Shown: positions 11,801-24,160 of the stretch, piece by piece | How the letters are laid out: every line of letters starts with the position of its first letter | Numbering within the stretch: position 1 is the stretch's first letter | Origin: Cannabis sativa | Taxonomy: Eukaryota; Streptophyta; Magnoliopsida; Rosales; Cannabaceae | NCBI RefSeq assembly: GCF_029168945.1 | Contig: NW_026870037.1 | Span: forward strand, 310,001 to 374,000 | Reading direction: 5' to 3' | Length of the DNA stretch: 64,000 bases | Position numbers and translations under genes: made by a program | The notes under the pieces: model-generated | Told to the model about the DNA's origin: nothing | Seen by the model: the letters and a program-made list of their open reading frames with translations, nothing else | Database searches by the model: none

Positions 11801-13439
11801 TATTTTAACATGCATTTTCGAAAATTGTATTATTAAATACTTTAATTTTTCGAAATGCAATATATATTTATAGAAAATTAAATTTGAGTTGTAAATTAAT
11901 TTTGTAACAACTTAAATTGAATATTTTTCTAAATATTTATTGGAAATTATTACTAAGATGGAAATAATTCATGTTATTTTTATATCCATCTAAGTAAAAT
12001 TTATAAATATTAAATTAAAATTTATATTTAGAATTTTTCATTCTAAATTGGAAATTTTAAATAAATATATATTTAAAATAAATAAATTAAATAAAGAGAA
12101 TCAAAGAAAATACAACTCACTTTAAATAATGAGCTTGATTATTATTAAGATATTCGATCTCCATTGTTGGTCTTACAAAAGTTAAATGTTTTCAATATAA
12201 CCTCGAGACGCTAGACTTCGTCCCCCTATGGATGGTTATTCGTTGAACGCATTTAACACCGTAAGATTTCATTTGATAAGTGTTTTGTGAGTTTTCGTCT
12301 CTATTTAGACTCTCCCCTACGGTGACTACTTAGAGATAAACTCATAAAACATGAAACAATGGTGGAAGCTCATAAAATAAGAATAACCTTGACTCTCGCC
12401 TACCGGGACAACGTTGGATTCTTATTTTGATCGAATAAAAGGTTGCTAGAATGGTTTCTATTTTAGATGAGCTGACAACTCTATTCAATGAATGATACTT
12501 TGACTCTCGCCTACCGGGACACTGTATCAGTTTGTTGAAAACCTTGGAAATTATTTAGGATTGTATGTTTTAGTATTTTCACTAGTCATTCCTACTTGCT
12601 ATATGTTTATAATTTCTGAATTGTGTATGAATTTATATTGAACCATGTTATTTTCTGTTATTAAGTTGTAGTTTAATTTCGAATCTTCATTGTTGGTTTA
12701 ACATATTTGTTTTTCTAATGAGATAAATCCCTAATGGATTTTCACCATTAGACATACATAATAGTGTTAGATCTCGAAAGATAAATATTGTATATGCAAC
12801 ATCTAGCTGTTCATCAATTGATGACACCTTAGACTAGTAATTTTACAATATGAAACAAGAAGATTACATAAATAAGATTACTTTGTCTTTCGCTAATCGA
12901 AGCATCGTTGGATTCTTATTTATAAACGAAATTATCCTAATTCCTCTTAGCTTATTCATTTCGAATTAGTTTCAAAACATATCATTGGATGAATGGTCTA
13001 TAAATCATTTCATGTCATTCTATATTTTCTCTTAAGAAATTTAATGACGCATATGATTATAATCCCGAAATTCTATTCCCAATTGATATAAATCCTCAAT
13101 CTTAGAAATCTCCTACTTGTATGGGCAAATCTGACTTAGAGTTTGTATTAGTAGTGGTGGTCCAAGAAAGAATTACTCATTATATTTGGTTGAATTTAAG
13201 TCTTTGACTTTAATTTTAGAATCCAAACAGAAATTTTCTTATATTTCTAATTCCAGATACAATACAGTTACACTTTCTCAAGTGTTTAATATCCATCTTT
13301 TATTAATGGATTCAAACTGTATGGAATATGAGTTAGGTATTCTGTGACCAGGATCCACTTGCACTATTCTAAGAATTCTTTTATAAACCTATGTCATCAA
13401 TAGACACTACCACATTTTTGTTAATCTATGGCATTTGTA

Positions 13440-15300
13440 TCTTGTTCATAGTGGATTTGACAAGATCAATCTCTGCAAAGAGTTAATATGCCTATATCCA
13501 CTGAAAGTAGTTCATCTCATTCGCAGATGGATGTACATTCAGGGGTGGATATGAGTTTTTCGTTGTATTCTTCAAACGATAACTCTAAATTATACCTTTT
13601 AGCAAGAAATTTGAAATGTTTGAAAAATTTCATTAATTTCTAGCAATGGTTAAAACCATTAAGGTAAGTGGTTAAAGATCTTGCGAACTGATAGGGGTGG
13701 AGAAATAGTTAGTAGATATGCAGTTCAAAGATCATTAAATTGATTTTTGAATTATATCCAAACTTACCTCCCTAGAAATTTCGAGTTGCATATTGATGAT
13801 TAGTTACTAGTCGTTGCCTAAATCCTTCTATGGTAATACAATTTCAGAATGATGTAATGGTTGTATACTTAATGTAAATCATTACTAGATTCATGGATGA
13901 CCTAATCAAAATCTTAAGAAAAGCTAGAACTGTTAACCATGGTTTCTTAGCTATTCTAAGTGATTAGGGGTGGACCATCCCATTGTCAATAGATAAGAAA
14001 GTGTTTGTTCAAACAAATACTACTTTTCTAAGAAAATGACTAAGTCTGAAAAACAAGTAGAGAATAAAGGAGATATTTAATTCTTGATTCCAAAAGTGTT
14101 CTATCATCTTATATAACATATGATGATCCCACTGCCTCTGTTGTCTTGTCACAACCGAAGAGGTTAATACCATTTTCTTAGACATAATTCACGGTACCTT
14201 GTCGTAGTGGGAGAGTTTCTAGGAACTCACCTTCTTATGACTTGGAAGACACTAGTGATTAAAATCCATTGTGAGTTTAAACAAGTAATGGATTGTCAAG
14301 ATAAGAAACTAAGAAGAAGAGCCAATAGAACTATGGTTTAATCCATTCACATGGAATAACCTAAAGTTTTCTATTACAAGGACATAAAAGGAAATTTTCG
14401 TTTATAAGTCTATTCAATGGACTTAACAAACTTCCTATTCCTAGTATTACAGGTTTGAGTTTATCTAAACCTATGGCTTGTGGTATACGTGGTAATTACT
14501 TACTCTAATGCAAGCAACTTACTTTAGTAAGATGCTGAAGCATTTTCTTTCTAATAGCAATCTATAGAAGCTTCACAACTTCTTAGGTATAGATTTTATT
14601 TATCTAAGGAAAAGTCTTAACTATTCCAGAAAAGATAAAGCCATGAAAGAATTTCTTATATCAACAGTGAGAGGTCTTAGATATGCTTTTGTATGCCTTA
14701 GACCAGACACCTGCTGTTGAGTGGGAGTAATGAGTAGGTATCAGATTAATCCAGGAGAAGAACATTGGAAGACAATCAAGTAAATCCTAAGATTAAGAAG
14801 AGGAACTATATGTTAGTCTATAAGGGTGTGTTTAAAACTCTTAGACTACACCATATCAGATTTCGAAATTTGCCTTTGTACTAGAAAATCTTTCTTATAA
14901 GATGGTGGTTACTCTGGGGGTGGAATAGTGATTTTGGAGAAGTGTAAAAACCTATCTGAAGTTTCTAGGTCTACCAGAGAGGGACTGAATGTTAAAGTTG
15001 CAGGAAAGCTACTTATTCAGTCTAAGGAAAGTTCTATACATTTTTGGCATCATTCCAAATTGCCTTAAACTACTAGTGTTAATTTCCTGATTAACCAAAA
15101 GTAGTTGCCAAAGATATAGAATCCAGTATCCCAAGAGAGTAAACATATAGAGAGGAATTTCACATTATCAATGATTTTGTGATTAAAGGAAGAGTAATGG
15201 TGGAGAAAAGGTTGTGGTTAATTCAACTTTTCAGATCCTATTACGAGAAGTTTACTACTACTACACTTGATTTGTATATCAAGGTGTTGAGATTATTTGA
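13440..15300 (+). pseudogene. Remnants of Copia pol (integrase, RT, RNase H)
   Basis: Recognisable scraps in order: the integrase DRGGE box near 13690; a CLRPD...SRYQINPGEEHW block near 14690-14770, which belongs to the end of Copia reverse transcriptase; and a KHIERN block near 15140-15165 from Copia RNase H. Intervening pieces are missing or frame-broken. No protein can be made. Confidence 0.7.
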
Positions 15301-15327
15301 AACGCACTTTTTGTTTTATATTAGTGC

Positions 15328-15338
15328 AAGTGGGAGTT
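15328..15338 (+). promoter_or_regulatory. Polypurine tract
   Basis: AAGTGGGAGTT directly before the 3' LTR, the usual Copia plus-strand primer form. Confidence 0.8.
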
Positions 15339-17234
15339 TGTTGGGTTTTATGCCCTAAATAAAACTCATTTCAATATAATCAGATTTACTTATTAATATA
15401 GATCAGAAATAACATTTAATGTTGCATGGTTCACATGATTTATTTCATGATTATATGTACATAATGTATGAATTCATCTGAAACCCTTTTCACATACTTG
15501 ATCCTGTTTATTGTGCCGTCAACACATTGGAAAGTAAAGATGACTATGTGAATAAAGTTTCCTAGATTTATCAGACATAGGGTTTTACTGATATGATAAT
15601 CTACAACAGAGTTTACTTGCATTTGGAGAAGTGCTATGTTCTTTCCAGAGCATTGGTTAAAGTAAAGCTCAGGTTGGATGCATGGAGTATGCATCGGAAG
15701 GGACCGATATTGAACTTTGACTTAGATTTATTAAACTTACTGTAATATCTATTCAAGTCAATATCACCTAGTTGATCCTAGATCAAATGTTCTTAATCCT
15801 GTTATGATTAGGCTCAATCTTGAAAGGCTATTCGTGTTCTTTGATTTGTTAGTTAAGCCTACTTTTAGGTCAGGGTGATACATACATTTTGGGAACACGG
15901 TAGTGCAATTGAGTGGGAGCGCTAGCATAAACATGGAATCTATAGCTTCTATCTGGCGAATAGTAAGCAAAGGATGATCTCTTTTGAGCTTGACCAAACG
16001 AAGATAAATGGTGGAGTACTCATTTCACATAAGCTGAAATATCATTTATACGGGGTCAAGTGTTTTAAGGAATAAATACATTGTAGGGTGTAACGGTAAT
16101 TTAATCCCTTTACAGTGTAGATCATTCATATAGAGGATCATTGATCACATTAGGATTATAACAATGGATAACTAATGATGTGTCTATATGGTGGAACATA
16201 TAGAGCATTCTATATACTGAGAGTGCAATTCTAAGTTCTATGCGTGGATTCAACGAAGAATTAATAAGTTAGTGAATTTTAGTGCTAAATTCTTGATCTA
16301 CTTATTGGAAGCTCGGTTATATAGACCCATGGTCCCCCCACTAGTTGAGATAATATTGCTTGTAAGACTCATGTAATTGGTTTTGATTAATCAATTATAA
16401 TTCTCAAATTAGACTATGTCTATTTGTGAAATTTTCACTAAGTAAGGGCGAAATTGTAAAGAAAGAATTTTAGGGGCATATTTGTTAATTATGATACTTT
16501 GTATGGTTCAATTAATAAATATGATAAATGACAATATTATTTAATAATTATTTATAGTTATTAAATAGTTAGAATTGGCATTTAAATGGTTGAATTAGAA
16601 AATTGGCGTTTTTGAGAAAATCAGATGCAGAAAAGGTAAAACTGCAAAATTGCAAAAAGTGAGGCCCAAATCCACTAGTATAGGGCCAGCCACTTTTGTA
16701 GGAAATTTAAACTGATATTTTCATTATTTTAATGCCAAATAATTCAAACCTAACCCTAGTGGAATGCTATAAATAGATAGTGAAGGCTTCAGGAAAATTA
16801 CACTTAAATTTTCTATTTTTCCTTCAGAGAAAAACCTGAGCCTTTCTCTCTCCCTATCTTTAGCTGCCACTTCTTCTTTCTCTTCCCTCTTGATAATTTC
16901 GAAATCCTTAGTGTATGAGTAGTGCCCACACACATCAAGTGATACCTCAATCATAGTGAGGAAGATCGTGAAGAAAGATCATCAGCAAAAGGAGTTTCAG
17001 CATCAAAGATTCAGAGAAAGAGATTCAGGTTCAGATATTGATAATGCTCTGCTACAGAAAGGAATCAAGGGCTAGATATCTGAACGGAAGGAGTCATTAT
17101 ATTCCGCTGCACCCAATGTAAGGTTTCTTAAACTTTATATGTGTTTAATTTATCGTTTTAGAAAGTTCTTATTTAGGGTGTTAATCAACATACTTGTGAG
17201 TAGATCTAAGATCCTGGTAAAATAATTTCCAACA
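15339..17234 (+). repeat. 3' LTR of the Copia element
   Basis: 1,896 bp, about 99% identical to the 5' LTR by eye, ending CCAACA and followed by the CAAAG target repeat at 17235-17239. Confidence 0.95.
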
Positions 17235-17600
17235 CAAAGATCTTCTATCCAAATTAGCTCACTATCCACTTTAAATGCATGAGCAACTGATTCATGCGTA
17301 GCCAAATTGGCCGAATGATTTGCATGAATAAGGGACGCTTTAAGAAAATTAGACAGTAAACTAAAAAAAAAATATCATAAAGAGAGCCTAAATCATTACA
17401 GAAAGAAAATCTCTAAAAAAAGACAAAGATCAAATCTAAACAATTGGGCTCAAAAGAAATGAGAGGAAGTCCAATTCCAGCAACTAATTCAACACAACCA
17501 TTATTAGAGCTCCAACTTCCGCCTAAATAACTGTGAGATTTCCTTGTATCCATCTTAATCCAAACAAGAAAGCAAAATTTGCTGGTATAGAAGTTGATAC
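17235..17600 (-). mobile_element. LINE RNase H remnant, right half of a split copy
   Basis: Minus-strand reading near 17245-17345 gives a decayed LINE RNase H pattern (H....AN.A.H...AHA...DSELIWIED). Near 17410-17550 it gives the earlier RNase H block (AEVGAL....GIGL...SFEPNCLDL). Stops interrupt both. It pairs with 6885-6979 across the Copia insertion. Confidence 0.6.
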
Positions 17601-17875
17601 CTAGACCAAAAATATGAAATAAATAAATTTAGTAACTTCATAAATAAACTTTAAAATAACAATTTTAAAATTATGTCATATAAATTAATAGTATTTTCAT
17701 GTTATTGAAACATAGTATAATGTTACATAATAATCATAATATTTTTTAAAAATAATCATGTAATGCCCAAATATTTAAGGCACCTTACCTATTTTCTAAT
17801 CACTATGCTATCATTTACTAATTAAAAATTTTTACAATAAAAATGATATTAACAAATTAGGATCCCATTGTTAAT

Positions 17876-17985
17876 GGGAAATTTGAATTAATATGCTTAC
17901 ATTATCTTAAATTTTTTCTCCTAAACTTATACTTAACAAAATTAGTTATATATGACACTTCTATTGTTTTCCCCATAATACCCTC
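17876..17985 (+). repeat. Left TIR region of the Mutator-like element
   Basis: GGGAAATTTGAATTAATATG and the following bases align with the reverse complement of 28774-28883, with matching blocks at CCTAAAC, TATATATGAC and CCCCATAATACCC. Confidence 0.75.
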
Positions 17986-18345
17986 CGCAATTACATCTAC
18001 CCTCTCGAACCCTCTCTTCCCATCAATTTTACACCCACACCCGAATCCCATATTCCACCACCACCAAAAAAAAAAATTCTTCTCTTCACTCATTAATACA
18101 CTAGAAGCTACAACCTTCCACACTACAAGCCACCACACTAAGCCACTTAGAAGCTAGAACACTACAAGCTCCCATATAGCATCAATGGGTAAGTAATTCT
18201 TTTTTTAAAAAAAAAAATCTTGTTTGTTGTTGTTATACATAATTAAGAATGTAGTTTTTTTGCTTGATCTGTGGATTGTTGTTGTTATTTTGCTGTTTTT
18301 TGTGTTAAAATATTTGCTGCCTGTGAAAACTGGATTTTTCCTGGT

Positions 18346-19736
18346 TGTTAGGCTATTTTTAGCCTACGTTTTGGGTCACTTTTTATAGTTGTTTTCCTTC
18401 TTTATTATTATATTTGGAATAGAATTATGCTTGTTTTCTTTGGTTTCAGGTTTTACACTTGGAATATATCAATTGATCAAATTTTGGAAAACAACAATCT
18501 ATATAATAGAGAAAATTCTGCAAGAATATAAAGCTGAAACTTCAAGCTTAAATTTGACTATGTTCTGGTCAGATTTTGGAAAAAGTCAAAACATAAAAGT
18601 TTTAGATTTCTTTTTTTTTTTCTTTCCAACGCATCTTGAATCAACTCATTTGGAGTTCGTATGTGAAAGTTATGCATATTTTACTGAAAGATACTGAAGC
18701 TGTCAAATTTTGCTTCAGTAGTCGCGACTCGCGACCACCACTTTCCATGGTCGCGACCCTTTTTCATGGTCGCGAACATGGTCGCGACTAGGAGGCCAAA
18801 CAGCAAGTTTTTTTTTCGTATTTTGCCTATGGTCGCGACCAGGGGGGAAATACGGGATTTTGGCCAGTTTTTGACTTTTTTAAAGCTAGCAACCCTAATT
18901 TCTATTTAAGGGGCTCGTGTTTTAGAAGGAAAGGAGGCAGAAATTGGACCCAAAAGTGAAAGAAAGAGGCAGAGGAATCAATGGTGGCGATCCGGAATGC
19001 AATCACCAACTAGTTCTTTCTTAAACTCTTGATTTCTATGTTAATTTTTGTTTTAGATTTGATTATGGATGTTATTATGGATTTTATGAACTAAACTCCT
19101 ATATAGGGAGATGATGAATGTTGATTGAAATTACTTTTGGTTAATGATAATTGCTATTTCTCCTTTCTTGATTGTGAATTTATCCATATTTGTGTTTAAT
19201 TACATGTTTAAGATTGATCACCTTCTACATGTTCTATGATCCCAATTCAAAATCTGAAAAGTGAGAATTGGGAATGCTAAAATTGGATAAACTAGGTTTT
19301 AATGTGAAATGAAAGTATTTGCATAGCCTTTGTGACATTTAGATTATTGCTTAATGCTGATTATATGTTAATTTATCTCATAGATGATTAGATAACATGT
19401 GGTTTAGGACCTAAAAGATCTGAAAAGAGTTAGGTTAATTTTTATAATCTATCATTCACATTAAGAAAGAGAATAGTAATTAGCATTAACAATTGGGTAA
19501 TTAAATCAACAGGATTCTTTTCCCTAATTTCCCATCCTTAATTAAACACCTTTATTGCTTTCTTTAATTTTCTTATTTTTCTTTATTTCAAAATCTATCA
19601 AAATTGTATATCTACCAAATAGAATCATAAGTCTAATTTAGTGGTATTCAGTTCAATTCCCTGTGGTTCGACCTCACCTGCGTGAGTTTACTACTTGATT
19701 ACGTGCACTTGCGTATTGTTCATAATTTTCGTAACA
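18346..19736 (+). mobile_element. Gypsy-type solo LTR in the mudrA intron
   Basis: 1,391 bp from TGTTAGG to GTAACA, flanked by the perfect 5-bp duplication CTGGT (18341-18345 and 19737-19741). The 3' part has the CCTGTGGTTCGACCTC and ACTTGATTACGTGCACTTGCG-like signature common in Gypsy LTRs of the Athila/Tat group. Several GTCGCGAC(C) repeats lie at 18718-18842. A second LTR of this family starts at 63761. No internal region remains. Confidence 0.85.
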
Positions 19737-19749
19737 CTGGTTTCTGCAA

Positions 19750-20225
19750 TTTTTTTCGTCCGGCCCGATGGGGTCCGATGCTGGCGCGATGGTGGCCCGA
19801 TATAGGGGTGTAAAACAACTGACAGGGGTAAAGTTCCGATGGGGTCCGATGGTACCCCTATAAATGTTTTTTTTTTGTTTTTTTGGCCACAGTCCGATGG
19901 GGTCCGATGGAGCCCGATAGGGTCCGATGGTACCCCTATAAATGTTTTTTTTTTGTTTTTTTGGCCACAGTCCAATGGGGTCCGATGGGACCCAATAGTG
20001 GGTCCGATGGTACCCCTAAAAGGTCAATTTTTTAGTTTTTTGGGGCCGAGTATGATGGGGTCCGATGGACCCCAATAGTGGTCCGATGGCACCCCATAAA
20101 ATGTCATTTTTCTTGTTTTTTGTGGCCTAGTCCGATGGGCGTTCGATGGGTCGATTTGGGTCCGATCGGGCCCCCAAAAAATTGATTTTTTGGTTTTTAT
20201 TTTTGGGATCGAGCCCGATTTTATT
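19750..20225 (+). repeat. GTCCGATGG minisatellite in the mudrA intron
   Basis: About five imperfect units of 58-85 bp. Each has GTCCGATGGGGTCCGATGG-type sequence, a TACCCCTATAAATG-like block, a T-rich run and GGCC(A/T). The best-kept units begin near 19834 and 19892, and later ones drift. A related array lies in inverted orientation at 28195-28440 near the other end of the same element. Confidence 0.85.
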
Positions 20226-22007
20226 TTCATATTTATTGCATTGAAAGATTTTTTTTTTCGCTGAGATTTTTGTTGTAAATTATAACTGTGTCTTTTTAAA
20301 TGTATGTGACAGGTTCAACTGTTAATGCGTGTGTTATGTATAATGGTGTTTGGGAGCTAGATGGTAGAGATTGGGTTTATAAACGGGGTGAAAATTTGAC
20401 ATTTGAAATTGATCCGAACCTAAGTTACTCAGGTTTGGTTGATGTTTTGTACGAAGAACTGGATATTGACAAAGTGGAGTATGACTTGAATTTGGAAGTA
20501 AATTACAAGTACAGGAAAGGCTATGAGTATCGCCCTGAAGTTATTGGAAATGATAAGCGTGCAATTTACTTTTTATCTACACTTGCGAAGAAGCCAAATG
20601 AATTTACTCCTTTGTTTGTGACTTTGTTAAAGAAGAATGTTTGCGTCAATCCTAGTCCCACACCAAGTTCTGTTAAGGTTGGAAGAATTAAGAACAACCG
20701 AACTGCTTGTAATGGTGAAAGGATTATCAAATCATGAAATTGTAGCAAGTGCATTGCCAAGGGGCACAACAGAAGAACTTGCACCTACCGGGGTGAAAAA
20801 TGAATTTTAGTTTATTCGTATTTTATGTCTTGGACTATTATGTATTGTTATTTATATTTGTGGTGTAAAATATTTTTAATTTGTGGCATGAACCTCTGGG
20901 TTGTACTGTTATGTATTTCTTAGAAAACTATTTTTGAACTTTGTTAAACATCTGAGGCAAAAACAAATTCTACTGATAAAATAAAATAATTTTACTGAAA
21001 AGTAGTTTGTTCAAATTGAAAAGTATAAAAGTAAACATTGTTCAACAAATATAATAAATTAAACATCCAAAGTTCATGTCAAGTTCTGGTAGAATAAATC
21101 TACTGCCCATCTCTGGCGAAAGAGCGACTTATGGTCATCATGTACTCCATCGAATGGTCGATCCAATAACTTATGCTCAATATGCTCTATGACGTACATT
21201 CCGCAATCGCCACTGTAATAGTAGGTAAACGCAAAGTTTAATAAACCATAAAGAATAATAATAAAAATTTTATGTTAATTAGTAAACATATTATCCAAAA
21301 TGCATTTAAATTACCTCGATTTTGTCTAAGGTACAACTTTATTGTCCATCATTTCCAGTCGAATTTTCTGACCTGGCTTTCGGAGGCTGTCATTTGAGGG
21401 ACCATCGCCATGTAACGGGTGTCACATACACCACACTGGTCCACCAATTTGGATAGTAAAAGGCACCACGCATCCATCAGCGTATTCAGTTCGTCTTTCG
21501 TTAGAGATCCAAGACTCGAATCGAAGACGAATAGCTTCCACAACTCAAGATTCGCCTCCATAGCGATCAAATGTTTCTGTTGGTCCAAGAAGATGACCAT
21601 GTATATGAACTCCATACCCTTCCAAGACGGCAAGAATTGGTTTGGATCCCCACGAACGAGTTCCAAGAGGGACTCATCCCAAACAAAGCCAACATGGTCA
21701 GTATTGGTCTTCCAAGCGTCCCACCGACCCTTCAACGATGAAGACAGCCAAGATGGCATGACAGTACGCTTACGTGGGTACAACTCTGGGAAGAAGTGTT
21801 GCTTCCTCCTCATCATATGGAAAGCCACATCCAAATGCTGCACAACACATACAAATAAGTCAGCACAACCACATTACAACATTAAAAAAAATAAAACAAA
21901 TAACAACGATAAATAGCAGTAAATAACAACATATAATACTTAGTTAATAAACTTACATTATCATAAAGCCATTCTTTGTCCGTAAGTAGCTTCTGGAACC
22001 AAGCCAC

Positions 22008-23883
22008 TGTTGGATATTTATTTTACCAGGATCTTAGATCTACTCACAAGTATGTTGTTTAACACCCTAAATATGAACTTTCTAAAACGATAATTAAACA
22101 CATATAAAGTTAAGAAAACCTTACATTGGTGGCAGCGGAATAATATCTCATTCCACTCAAATCTCTAACCCTTGTATCCTTTCTGTCGCAGAGTATTATC
22201 AAGATCTGAGCCCGAAGTCCTTCTCTTTGTGTGTGATCCTTCACAGTCTTCCAATCTATGATTGAGGTACCACTTGCTGTGTGTGGGCACTACTTTATCA
22301 TTAAGGGTTCGAAATTGTGAAGAAGAAAAGAGAGAGAGGTAGGGTCGACTATAGAGAGAGAAAGTGGAAGGCTCAGTTTTTTTTTGAAAAGGCAATCTTA
22401 AAAACTTGTTATTTTGACTGAGCCATCACTTTCTATTTATAGGCAACTATTAGGCTTAGGTTAGTAATTATTTAGCATTAAAATAATGAAAATATTAATT
22501 AGAAAACCTCACCCAAGTGGCCGACCATAGGTGTTAATGGGCCTTACTTGGAATTTGCAGTTTTCACAATTTTTATTTCTATTTTCTCAAAAATACCAAT
22601 TTTCTAATTCTAACCATTTAAATGCCAAAACTAATTATTTAATAACTAAAATAGATTATTAAATAATATTGTCATTTAATATAATTATTAATTAGACATA
22701 TAGAGTCTCTTAATTAATAACTAAACCTAGAACCTCTTTTCTTTACAATTTCACCCCTGCTTAGTGAAAATTCACAAATTAGACATAGTCTAACTTTAGA
22801 ATTATAATTGATTAATTACAAATCAATTATTGAGTCTTACAAGCAGTATGGTCTCAACTAGAATGGGGACCATGGATCTATATGCTGAGCTTTCAATAAG
22901 TGAACCGAATTTACTAAGTAAATTCCTACTTATTAATTCCTCGTTGAATCTACTCTTAGAACTTAGAATTGCACTCTCAGACTTATATAGAGCATTCTAT
23001 ATGTTTCACGATATAGATATGCTATCTCATTTAACTATTGTTATAATCTTAATGTGATCAAAGATCCTCTATACAGATGATTTACATCGAGATGGGATAA
23101 TTTTACCGTTTTCACCCCTCAATGTATTTGGCCCCTTAAAACACTTAGCTACCTGTAAATGATGTTTTAGTGATCTAAGAATTAGTCACTGAAACAAGAG
23201 CTCATCCATTTACTTCTATTTAACTAAACTCGAAGGGAATCATCACTTGACTTCTATACACTAGTAGAAGCTATAGATTCCTTATTTATGTTCATCGCTC
23301 CCACTCAATTATACTATCATGTTCCCAAAATATATGTATCACCCTGACCCGAAAGTAGGCTTAACTAATAAATCAAAGAACATGAATAGCACTCCTGAGT
23401 TGAGCCTAAGCATATCAGGATTTAGATTCTTTTAATCTTAAGATCAACTACTGATATTGACTTGGAAAGATACAACGGTAAGTTTATAATATCTTAACTA
23501 AGTTCAATATCGGTCCAGTCCAATGTATACTCCATATATTCGAAACTAGTATACTTTACCAATGTCCTGGAAAGAACATAACACTTACTCCAAGTGTAAG
23601 TACACATCAACGTTGATTATCACATCAGTGTAAATCCAAAACACAGATGAAACAGGGACTTATTCTTTTGAATCATATAATCACAATCACATTCCACTGT
23701 GTTGACAATACTGTAATTGTGAATAAACATATGATCTGGACTTAACAGATTTTGTGTATAAACATAATAAACATATTAAACCATAAGCATGTAAAATTCA
23801 TGCAAACATAAATCACTTCAAATTTCTTATATTGATAACTAATCAGATTGTAAAGGGTTTTATTTAGGGCACAAAACCCAACA
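22008..23883 (-). mobile_element. Copia solo LTR, same family as 6980-17234
   Basis: 1,876 bp running from TGTTGGATATTTATTTTACC to AACCCAACA, which is the complement of the 6980 LTR along its whole length but clearly more diverged. The TATA region falls near 22432. Flanking five-mers (GCCAC and GGCCC) do not match, so no clean target duplication is seen; its right end abuts another element. Confidence 0.85.
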
Positions 23884-24160
23884 GGCCCGTGCCTAGGGCC
23901 CACACTTTTTGGGGCCCAAAATAAAAAATAAAAAATAAAAAATAAAATCATTATATTTTTATTTAAGTATAATTAAGTGTATTGTAAACAATAAATATTC
24001 ATAGCTTAGTTGGTTGAGCTGTATGACATATTATACAATGTCATGGGTTCAAATTCCATAACACTTTTTTTTAACATTTTTTTATATATAATTTTGAGGG
24101 TCCCAAAATTTAGTTCGCCTTAGGCCCATATATTCTTAGGGCCGACCCTGTACCTTAGGA
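23882..24160. mobile_element. hAT-like MITE
   Basis: The left end reads CAGGCCCGTGCCTAGGGCCC. The right end, read inward, gives CAGGGTCGGCCCTAAGAATA and CAGGGTCGATCCTAAGG. Both resemble the CAGGG..GGCCCTA ends of common plant hAT-type elements. There is no coding frame. The solo LTR ends exactly at its left tip. A SINE-like tRNA-derived segment is embedded at 24000-24065. Confidence 0.5.
24000..24065 (+). repeat. tRNA-like (SINE-derived) segment
   Basis: TAGCTTAGTTGGTTGAGC resembles a Pol III A box and GGGTTCAAATTCC a B box, about 40 bases apart, followed by a T run. It does not fold into a complete tRNA. Confidence 0.5.

Larger units (their letters stand above)
6980..17234 (+). mobile_element. 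Complete but coding-dead Copia-type LTR retrotransposon
   Basis: A 10,255-bp element with two 1,896-bp LTRs (TGTTGGG...CCAACA), a CAAAG target duplication, a primer-binding site and a polypurine tract. I counted about 20 differences between the LTRs, roughly 1%, so insertion was recent. The interior (8876-15338) has no long reading frame. AT-rich DNA fills about 8950-12120. From about 13440 to 15300 there are fragments of Copia integrase, then reverse transcriptase/RNase H, in that order (which defines Copia), broken by many stops. It must have been mobilised by proteins from another copy. Confidence 0.95.
18185..20805 (+). pseudogene. mudrA: mudrA transposase, internally deleted
   Basis: Remnant of the Mutator transposase, which binds the TIRs and cuts and joins the element. 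Exon 1 is only four coding bases (18185-18188, ATG G then GTAAGT). Exon 2 starts after CAG at 20313 and completes the second codon, so the protein begins MGSTVNACVMYNGVWE, the plant MuDR N-terminal domain. At about residue 110 the frame passes straight to the C-terminal end (KNNRTACNGERIIKS then CSKC...GHNRRTC, a CCHC knuckle), so the whole DDE catalytic core and SWIM region are deleted. A TGA at 20735 precedes the knuckle, whose frame continues to a stop near 20802. The intron (18189-20312) has gained a solo LTR and a minisatellite. It cannot transpose by itself. Confidence 0.8.

Noticed and set aside
19836..20225. CRISPR-like array
   Set aside because: Repeats are imperfect, units vary in length, and there are no unique spacers; a plant intronic minisatellite fits.
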